Positions 5,480 through 11,273 of a DNA stretch of 11,273 bases are shown here, one piece after another; the stretch's first letter is position 1, and every line of letters begins with the position of its first letter. Location of the stretch: the NCBI GenBank assembly GCA_964640965.1, contig CAZXJB010000087.1, positions 1 to 11,273 of the forward strand, written 5' to 3'. The notes under the pieces are model-generated. The model saw only the letters and a list, made by a program, of their open reading frames with translations, was not told the origin of the DNA and did no database searches. Both the position numbers and the translations under genes were made by a program. This DNA comes from HRBIN12 sp964640965. Lineage in GTDB: Bacteria > Actinomycetota > UBA4738 > HRBIN12.

Positions 5480-5961
5480 CCACCCCCTCCGAGCCGCTCG
5501 CGGAGGCGCTCGAGCACGGCGGGCGGCACGAGCCCGCTCACGTCGCCGCCGAAGCGCGCGACCTCCTTCACGAGCGAGGACGAGAGGAAGGACCACGCGG
5601 GGCTCGTCGTCATGAACAGCGTCTCGACCCCCGCGAGCGCCCGGTTCATCTGGGCCATCTGGATCTCGGCCTCGAAGTCGGTGACCGCGCGCAGCCCCTT
5701 GACGACCACGTCGGCGCCGACCGACCGGGCCGCCTCGACGAGCAGCCCCGAGAAGGCCGCGACCTGCACGTTCGCGAGCCCGCTCGTCGCCTCCTTCAGC
5801 ATCTGCACCCGCTCCTCGGCGCTGAACAGCACCTGCTTGGCCGGGTTGTCCAGCACCCCGACGACGACCGCGTCGAAGCGCCGGGCGGCCCGTTCGATGA
5901 TGTCGAGATGACCGTTCGTCGCGGGATCGAACGTCCCGGGACACAGGGCGGTCAGGCCCAT
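5476..5961 (-). CDS. coaD: Phosphopantetheine adenylyltransferase
   Basis: CoaD adenylates 4'-phosphopantetheine with ATP to dephospho-CoA, the fourth step of CoA synthesis. The 161-residue length is exactly normal. The nucleotidyltransferase motif PGTFDPATNGHLD gives Thr10 and His18; Lys42, Lys88 and Arg91 (VVKGLRAVTDFE) are the substrate and phosphate-binding residues, and SSSLVKEVARFGGDVS is the C-terminal signature. The ATG at 5959-5961 lies three bases after the rsmD stop, with GGGAGG as its ribosome site. The rsmD-coaD pair is conserved widely in bacteria. All catalytic residues are present. Confidence 0.97.
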   Translation of the reverse strand: MGLTALCPGTFDPATNGHLDIIERAARRFDAVVVGVLDNPAKQVLFSAEERVQMLKEATSGLANVQVAAFSGLLVEAARSVGADVVVKGLRAVTDFEAEIQMAQMNRALAGVETLFMTTSPAWSFLSSSLVKEVARFGGDVSGLVPPAVLERLRERLGGGG

Positions 5962-5964
5962 CGG

Positions 5965-6516
5965 CTATGCCTCCCGCAGCAGCACGACCAGGGTGTCGCC
6001 GTACTCCAGGCGCCTGGCAGGGGCCCAGTGTAGCGGAACCACAGGCATGGAACTCCCCTTCCGGCGGGTCAGGACCACCGTCCACCCCGGGGCGAGCCAC
6101 CCCCGCTCGAGCTCGGCGAGCATCCCCTCGAGCTCGTGGATCCGCAGGTCGTAGGGGGGATCGGCGAGGACGAGGTCGAAGGGCGCCCCGTTCCGCTCGC
6201 GCCGCGTGAGGAACGCCCGGACGTCGAGCCCCACCACCGCGGCCCGGTCCCCCAGGCGCGCCCGCTCGAGGTTCGCCCGGATCGTCCGCAGGGCGGCCGG
6301 GGAGCGCTCCACGAAGACCGCCTCGGCGGCCCCGCGCGAGAGGGCCTCGATGCCGAGCGCCCCCGTGCCCGCGTACAGGTCGAGCACCCGGGCGCCCGCC
6401 ACGGCGGGGCCGAGGCTCGAGAAGACACCCTCTCGAGCGACGTCGGACATCGGCCGGACGCCCCGGGGGACGGCGGCCAGGCGCACCCCCTTGGCGGAGC
6501 CCGCGATGATGCGCAC
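5965..6516 (-). CDS. rsmD: 16S rRNA (guanine-966-N2)-methyltransferase
   Basis: RsmD methylates G966 of 16S rRNA in the 30S subunit using S-adenosylmethionine. The 183-residue product starts with the family's VRIIAGSAKGVRL (RIIAG ... G). The SAM-binding motif I is LDLYAGTGALGIEALSRGA, and the catalytic DPPY motif is in VLADPPYDL. The GTG at 6514-6516 fits the family N-terminus; no ribosome site precedes it, and it lies 8 bases after the stop of the response regulator gene, so translation probably depends on coupling. In many actinobacteria recG or other genes precede rsmD; here a two-component cassette does. Confidence 0.95.
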   Translation of the reverse strand: MRIIAGSAKGVRLAAVPRGVRPMSDVAREGVFSSLGPAVAGARVLDLYAGTGALGIEALSRGAAEAVFVERSPAALRTIRANLERARLGDRAAVVGLDVRAFLTRRERNGAPFDLVLADPPYDLRIHELEGMLAELERGWLAPGWTVVLTRRKGSSMPVVPLHWAPARRLEYGDTLVVLLREA

Positions 6517-6524
6517 GGCGGGGC

Positions 6525-7166
6525 TCAGGCGAGCCCGAGCTGGCTCGCCTCGCGGACGAGCTCGGCCCGGGAGCGCACCCCGAGCTTGCGCATGAGGCTC
6601 GCGCGGTGGTTCTCGACCGTGCGGACCGAGAGGAACAGCAGGCGCGCGATCTCGGCGTTCGTGTGTCCGAGGGCGATCAGGCGCAGGACCTCCCGCTCGC
6701 GGTCGGAGAGGTCGGCCGCGGCGCCGCCGCGGGCCCTGCCCGGCGCCTCCCGCCAGCGGACGAGCGCCGCCCCGAGCGCCGGCTGCAGGTACTCGTGTCC
6801 CGACGCGACGGCCCGCACGGCGTCCACGAGCTCGGTGCCGGCCGCCTCCTTCATCAGGTACCCCTTCGCCCCCGAGGTGAGGCACAGCTGCACGTCGGCG
6901 GGGTTGTCGATCATCGACAGCACCAGGATCGCCGAGCGGCCGAAGCGCTCGCGCAGGCGCCGGACGACCTCGGCGCCTCGCTCGTCGGGGAGCACGAGGT
7001 CCGCCACGACGACGTCGGGCTCGACGTCGGACGCGAGGGCCTCGGCGAGGCTCCCCGCCTCGGTCACGACCCGGATGTCCGGCTGGCGCTCGAGCAGGGC
7101 CCGCAGGCCCTCGCGGACGATGCTGTGGTCGTCCATGAGCATGACCGAGACCGACCCCTCGTTCAT
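6525..7166 (-). CDS. NarL/FixJ-type response regulator (REC + LuxR HTH)
   Basis: The 213-residue product is a DNA-binding response regulator. The receiver domain (about residues 6-120) has the acidic pair Asp12/Asp13, phospho-acceptor Asp56 in VVVADLVLP, Ser84 at the Thr/Ser switch position and Lys106 in YLMKEA. The LuxR-type helix-turn-helix occupies about residues 147-205 (LSDREREVLRLIALGHTNAE, then the recognition helix around TVENHRASLMRKLGV). The ATG overlaps the stop of the upstream kinase gene by four bases (ATGA), so this is the cognate partner of that HisKA_3 kinase, the usual NarX-NarL type pairing. The target genes cannot be read from the window; self-regulation of the operon is possible but unproven. 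Confidence 0.95.
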   Translation of the reverse strand: MNEGSVSVMLMDDHSIVREGLRALLERQPDIRVVTEAGSLAEALASDVEPDVVVADLVLPDERGAEVVRRLRERFGRSAILVLSMIDNPADVQLCLTSGAKGYLMKEAAGTELVDAVRAVASGHEYLQPALGAALVRWREAPGRARGGAAADLSDREREVLRLIALGHTNAEIARLLFLSVRTVENHRASLMRKLGVRSRAELVREASQLGLA

Positions 7167-8684
7167 GCGATCGGCACCTCCAGGCGGATCGTCGTCCCCG
7201 CACCCCTCGTGGACTTGATCGCCAGCGCGCCCCCCACGAGCTCGGCCCGCTCGCGCATCCCCCGAAGCCCGAAGCCGCCCGCGAGCTCCGGCTCGGCGCG
7301 CTCGGCGAGCCCGACGTCGAACCCGCGGCCGTCGTCCTCGACCACGACGGACAGCCTACCGTCCCGCAGGCCCACGATGACGGAGATCTGGGAGGCCTTC
7401 GCGTGCTTCACCGCGTTGTTCAGGGCCTCCTGCGCGATGCGGAAGGCCACGGTCTCGACGTCCTCGGGCACCCGCCGGCCACCGGTCTCGTCGAGCACGT
7501 GGATCTGGGCGTCGCCGCGATCCCGCAGGTTCTCGGCGAGGTGCTCGATCGCGGGGACCAGGCCGAGGCGCTCGAGGTCCGGCGGGCGCAGGCTCCACAC
7601 GAGGGCGCGGCTCTCGGCGATCGCCCGCTGGATCAGCTCCTGCACCCGGACGGCCCGCTCGCGGTGCTCCTCGGGCACCACCTGGTCCAGGTCCGAGGCG
7701 AACAGCGAGATCGAGGTCAGGACCTGGCCGATCCCGTCGTGGATCTCCAGGGCGACGCGCTGCCGCTCCTCCTCCTGGGCCCGGACCAGGCGCCGTGCCA
7801 GGCGCAGGCGCTCCTCGGCCAGGCGCGCGAGCTTGCGGGCCTGCTCGGCGAGGTCCTGCTCGGCGAGGACCAGCTCCGTGACCTCGCGCGTGATGCTCTC
7901 GATCACCGCGGGGCGGTCCTCCTCGTCGCGGATCACCCGCACCCGCGAGTCGGTCCAGATCACCCGGCCGTCCTTGCGGATCCACCGCATCCGGGTGCTC
8001 GGAGGCTCCTCCCCCCGGATGATCGCCTCCATGACGGGCCGATCCTCGGGATGGACCATCCTCATCCGCAGGTCGGGGTCGGCGTAGTGCTCCTCGGGCG
8101 TGTAGCCCGTCATCTCGGTCACCGAGGGGCTCACGTACTCGAAGCCGCGGGGCTCGCTCACCCGGTACCGGCAGATCACGTCGATCGCGTTCTCGGCGAG
8201 CTCGCGGAAGCGCTCCTCGCTCTCGCGGAGCGAGCGCTCGGCCGCGGCGAGCTGCGCCCGCTGGACCGCTCGGGCCATGGCGCCCACGATCGCCGTCGGC
8301 AGCCGCACGAGGTGGTTCTTCAGCACGTAGTCGTCCAGGCCCGCCTTCAGGCCCTCGACGGCCACCTCCTCGTTCCCGGTCCCGGTGAACATGACCACGG
8401 GCACGTGCGGGAGGGCTTCCCGGACCTCGCGCAGGACCCGGTGGCCGTCGGTCCAGCCCATCGCGAAGTCGGTCACGACGACGTCCACGTCCCCGTCGGC
8501 GAGCGCGCGCTCGAAGGAGCCCTCGTCGGTCGCCTCGATGATCCGGACCCCCGGGNNNNNNNNNNAGCACGGCGCACAGGTCGTCCACCACGGGCTCGAG
8601 CTCGCGCGCGACGAGCGCACGGTCGTCGGGATCGTCGTCGACGAGCACGACCCGGTGAGGCACGAGCCCGTCCGTCTCAGGCAT
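7163..8684 (-). CDS. Histidine kinase with N-terminal receiver: REC-PAS-HisKA_3-HATPase (crossed by N gap)
   Basis: The gene begins at the ATG 8682-8684 (MPETDGLVPHRVVLVDDDPD) and shares 8 bases with the upstream kinase. It is interrupted by ten Ns at 8556-8565. The two sides are in different frames when ten Ns are counted, but join if the true gap is a multiple of three, giving 503 residues plus the gap. Domains: a receiver with the acidic pocket DDD (residues 16-18), acceptor Asp at 8468-8470 (VVVTDFAMGWTDG) and VLKNH lysine; a PAS domain (AENAIDVICRYR ... WIRKDGRVIWTDSRVRVI); a HisKA_3 dimerisation domain with the phospho-His at 7739-7741 (ALEIHDGIGQVL); and an HATPase (QEALNNAVKHAKA, DDGRGFD, GGFGLRGMRERAEL). 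No membrane segment is seen. The receiver probably takes input from the preceding membrane kinase, and the kinase phosphorylates the downstream NarL-type regulator (ATGA overlap). Confidence 0.9.
8556..8565. other. Assembly gap (10 N) inside the receiver-kinase gene
   Basis: The run of ten Ns falls within the receiver domain, between DDLCAV and PGVRIIEA. Frame on the two sides requires a real length divisible by three, so ten is a placeholder. The residues before the gap look slightly longer than expected for this part of a receiver, so a small misjoin is also possible. Confidence 0.99.
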
Positions 8685-10838
8685 CCTCCACCCCCGCAGC
8701 GGGCGTTCCCTCATCACCGCCTCCATCGGCAGGTCCGCCCCCCGACTCGAGCTCCATCCAGAAGATGCTCCCGCCCTCGGGGCGGCCCTCCACCCCGACC
8801 CGACCCCCCATCCGCTCGATCCCGGTCCGCACGATCGCGAGGCCGATCCCCGTCCCGGGATACGCGTCCCGCCCGTGGATCCGCTCGAGCGGCTGGAAGA
8901 TCCGCTCGCGGTGCTCGGGCGGCACGCCGATCCCGTTGTCTGCGACCGAGAGGCGTACGCGCCGTCCGCGCACCTCCGCCGAGACGCGGACCAGCGGTCG
9001 CGTCCCCGGCGCCATGAACTTCACGGCGTTGCCGAGGAGGTTCGCGACGACCCGGACGAGCGTGCTCCGGTGGCCGAGGACCGAGGGCAACGGGCCCACG
9101 ACCTCGATCCCGGCGCCCGTGCCGTCCACGTCCGCGGCCACCTCCTCGAGCGCGGCGGTCACCACCTCGTCCAGGCGCACCGGCCGAAGCGGCAGCTCCG
9201 CGAGCGACAGGCGGCTGTACGCCAGGAGATCGTCGATGAGCCGATCGAGCCTGGCGCCCGCAGCGACGATGCGCTCCGCGTCGCCCCGGGCCCCCGCCTC
9301 GAGCCGCGCCCCCTCCAACAGGGCGCGTCCGAACCCCGCGATCGCACGGAGCGGAGCCCGCAGGTCGTGCGCCACCGCCGCGGAGAACGCCTCGAGCTGC
9401 CCGTTGCGCTCGGACAGCTCCGCGGTCCGCTCCGCGACCCGGCGCTCGAGCTCGGCAGCGTGCCGCTCGACCTGCTCGCGCAGCCGCGCGTGGCGGAGCG
9501 CGACCGCCAGCTGGTCCGCCACCTCTCCGGTGATCTCGCGGGCCTCCGCGTCGAAGCCGTTCGGCACACCCGAGCTCAGCACGACCGCTCCGAGATGCTC
9601 CCCCTCCGCTCGCAGGACCGCCGCGAGCACGCTGCGGACGCCGCGCTCGACGAGGTCCGCGACGAGCTCCGTCGACCGCACCTCGCGGAGGTCGGGGATG
9701 ACCGCCACCCGCTCCCGCTCGGCCGCCTCGAACCACGGCGCCTCCGAGACCGGGAAGGTCGCCCTCTCGGGGAGCCCGAGCGGTTCCTCCCCCACGGCCG
9801 CGAAGACGGTGGCGAGGCCCGATGCGGGGTCGACGAGCGCGACGCCGGCCCGGTCACAGCGCACGAGCCGCCGCAGCCCCTCGAGCGCGCGGAGCGCGAG
9901 ATCGCGCGGGTCGGTGGCCCGCAGGATCCCTCGGTCGAGCTCGTGGAGCGCGGACAGGCGCGCGAGGAGCCGCTCGCGCTCGGCGCGTGCCCGGATCGAG
10001 GCGATGCCGAACGCCAGGTCCTCCGCCATCTCCTGCAGGAGCGCGATCTCCGGCTCGGTGAACGCGTCCGGTTCCGAGGCGTAGATGCTGAGGGCGCCGA
10101 GCACCGACCCCTCGACGAGGAGCGGCAGCGCGATGCTCGAGGCGTAGCCGCGCTCGCGCGCGAGGCGCCCCGCCAGGGCCCGACCCGCGGGTCCCCGGCG
10201 AAGTCCTGCACCACGCAGGGCCGGCCGGTTCGGATCGCCGTGCCCGTCGGACCTCGTCCCGAGGGCTCGTCCGCCCACGTGAGGTCGATCGCGGCGAGGT
10301 AGCCGGACTCGAACCCCGCCCACGCGACGGGCTCCACGCTCCGGCGCTCGTCCTCGCGACGGTAGCCGACCCACGCCATGCGGTAGCCGCCCTCCTCCAC
10401 GACCACCCGGCAGACCTCGCGGAGCAGCTCCCGCTCGTCCCCCAGGCGGAGCATCGCCTGGTTGCAGGCGCGGATCGCCCGCAGCGCGCGGTTGAGGTGG
10501 AACACCTCGGCGGCGGCCTTGGCCTGCACGGCCTGCGCCCGGGCGCGCTCCCGGACGGCGCGCCGCACGAGCGCGAAGGCGAGGACGGCGGTGACCGCGA
10601 CGAACGCCCACCCCTTGGCGGTCTGGGCGAGGGCGCGCGCGTCAGGACCCGCGAACAAGGCCTCGACGGCGCGGTCGGAGAGCAGGATCCAGGCGGCGCC
10701 CACCGCCGCGTACACGCCGGCGGCACGCAGCGCCGGCCGCAGTCCGAGGGCGCGCTCGGCGGGTGGCTGCGGGCTCGCACGAGCCGCCTCGCCGGTCGGT
10801 CCCAACGGCCGCCCCCCTCGCGGCGATCGCTCCCCCAC
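8677..10838 (-). CDS. Membrane sensor histidine kinase: 2 TM-GAF-GAF-HisKA-HATPase (one frameshift)
   Basis: The GTG at 10836-10838 begins a protein of about 720 residues if one missing base is restored near 10160-10182. Residues 37-55 and 75-91 are membrane helices around the WILLSD ... KGWAFV segment that I recall from many bacterial sensors. GAF domain 1 spans roughly 125-290 (frame change within it, after DPRVGPWR), and GAF domain 2 roughly 300-460 (DLREVRSTELVADLV). A coiled linker leads to the H-box AVAHDLRAPLRAIAGF with His491, N-box Asn604 (LLGNAVKF), G1 Asp634 (DNGIGVP) and a final YPGTGIGLAIV. This is the phytochrome-like kinase arrangement, but I see no chromophore-binding cysteine context. 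It ends inside the start of the receiver-kinase gene (8-base overlap). Signal unknown; the frame break may be a sequencing error because all domains on both sides are intact. Confidence 0.87.
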
Positions 10839-10852
10839 CGTTGCGACGCCCC

Positions 10853-10882
10853 ATCATCGCGCCGGACGCCCCGCTCCGGCAA
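10853..10882 (-). promoter_or_regulatory. Possible promoter of the signalling-housekeeping operon
   Basis: On the minus strand TTGCCG (10882-10877) and GATGAT (10858-10853) are 18 bases apart, each matching the sigma70 consensus at four of six positions. Transcription would start near 10846, leaving a leader of about eight bases before the GTG at 10838. This is the only reasonable candidate in the 175-base region upstream of the first gene of the run. Confidence 0.3.
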
Positions 10883-10964
10883 CCCACGGATCAGGTGTCG
10901 GTAGCGTCGCTCGGACGGCAGCGCCCGAGAAGGCGGTCGAGCTTCCGAGGATCGGATGCAGAAG

Positions 10965-11017
10965 GCACGTAGGCTCGCTCCCGAACAGCGGCGAACCGTC
11001 GGAGGGAGCCTACGTGC
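10965..11017. repeat. 17-bp inverted repeat burying the transposase ribosome site and start codon
   Basis: Left arm 10965-10981 and right arm 11001-11017 pair at 16 of 17 positions (the only mismatch is 10977/11005) around a 19-base loop. The right arm contains GGAGGGAG (11001-11008) and the GTG start (11014-11016) of the transposase remnant, so folding of a transcript that enters from the left would hide both. A TAGGCT box (10970-10975) in the left arm could give a native start within the loop that avoids the fold. There is no T-tract after either arm, so a terminator is less likely. Confidence 0.75.
11001..11008 (+). promoter_or_regulatory. Ribosome binding site of the transposase remnant
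   Basis: GGAGGGAG is a near-perfect Shine-Dalgarno sequence five bases before the GTG at 11014. It fixes that codon as the start and lies entirely within the right arm of the hairpin at 10965-11017. Confidence 0.6.
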
Positions 11018-11273
11018 GCACGATCACTGTAACGGTCGAGGTTCCCTGGCCCAAGGGGAGGACGACGCCGGCCAAGCTGGAGCGGCCGTCCACCGGGCGG
11101 CCATGGCTGCCGGATAAAGCGCCCTGATCGCCGCCCTGGGGACCTGGGAGGAGGAGCTGCTGCCGGAGGCGGGCGCCCTGTCAGCGGAGGGTCCGCCGGT
11201 ACCTGCTGACCCGCCTCGGGCCCATCCGGTTCTCCCGGTGGAAGACCCGCAAGGACGGCCGCTACGGCTTCCC
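11014..11273 (+). pseudogene. Decayed transposase, 5' part (runs off right edge)
   Basis: Three reading frames together give one recognisable transposase N-terminus. VRTITVTVEVPWPKGRT starts at 11014. AAVHRAAMAAG continues after a one-base loss near 11080-11082. After an in-frame TAA (11115-11117) the same frame gives SALIAALGTWEEELLPEAGA, and after another shift near 11178-11182 QRRVRRYLLTRLGPIRFSRW runs to the edge. A strong Shine-Dalgarno GGAGGGAG lies 5 bases before the GTG. The pattern of a short beta N-terminus, a helix with TWEEELL, then RLGPIRFSRW resembles UPF0236/ISLre2-like or related transposases; I am not sure of the family. Two frameshifts and a nonsense codon in about 170 bases point to real decay. 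The catalytic domain and element ends are not in view, and no terminal repeats could be assigned. Confidence 0.7.

Noticed and set aside
7403..10084. 893-codon plus-strand open frame opposite the two kinases, crossing the N gap
   Set aside because: Low-complexity Arg/Pro/Ala/Leu-rich translation opposite well-defined kinase domains; it runs through the Ns only because unknown bases contain no stop.
10965..11017. Reading the long inverted repeat as a bidirectional terminator
   Set aside because: No T-tract follows either arm and no gene ends next to it; it overlaps a ribosome site and start codon instead.
1..11273. CRISPR array, rRNA, tRNA, or a defence or toxin-antitoxin module
   Set aside because: No spaced direct repeats, RNA gene signatures or matching protein motifs were seen on either strand.

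Overview
This is a very GC-rich window with a gene order typical of Actinomycetota (actinobacteria). On the minus strand, the order rsmD - coaD - coiled-coil (SepIVA/DivIVA-like) gene - yceD - rpmF - rnc - mutM ... acyP - smc matches the chromosomal block I know from Mycobacterium and relatives. About half the genes appear to start with GTG. Together with the ten-N scaffold gap and several single-base frameshifts, the window reads like a draft genome or metagenome contig of an uncharacterised actinobacterium. I cannot place it below phylum.

Layout from left to right: (1) 1-752, minus: N-terminal third of the condensin ATPase SMC, running off the left edge. (2) 813-1082, minus: acylphosphatase. 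(3) 1083-1189: divergent regulatory region with a sigma70-like promoter and a perfect 14-bp LacI/GalR-type palindrome. (4) 1190-2040, plus: secreted, Pro/Thr-rich surface protein ending in an LAXTG (class E sortase) anchor, interrupted by one frameshift. (5) 2063-2647, plus: nicotinamidase. (6) 2650-6516, minus: compact housekeeping operon of MutM, RNase III, L32, YceD, DivIVA-like protein, CoaD and RsmD. (7) 6525-10838, minus: three-gene signalling cassette directly upstream and in the same orientation, made of a membrane GAF-GAF-HisKA kinase (frameshifted), a kinase with an N-terminal receiver plus PAS and HisKA_3 domains (crossed by the N gap), and a NarL-type response regulator. (8) 10839-11273: the likely operon promoter, then a long hairpin and the decayed 5' end of a transposase gene running off the right edge.

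From 10838 down to 2650 almost every gene boundary is a short overlap or a gap of a few bases, so the signalling cassette and the housekeeping genes are probably co-transcribed. The three signalling proteins look like a branched relay: membrane kinase to receiver of the second protein, and HisKA_3 kinase to NarL-type regulator. The housekeeping part links rRNA methylation, CoA synthesis, septation or envelope growth, ribosome assembly, RNA processing and base-excision repair. The two plus-strand genes (LAXTG protein and nicotinamidase) are inserted between mutM and acyP, which are usually adjacent or nearly so in this block.

The points most worth checking are: the MutM start, which gives no N-terminal catalytic proline; the LacI-type operator in front of a class E sortase substrate; the operon fusion of a three-protein relay with rsmD-coaD; and a hairpin that buries both the Shine-Dalgarno sequence and start codon of the transposase remnant. 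I found no clear evidence of a wholly new defence or metabolic system.
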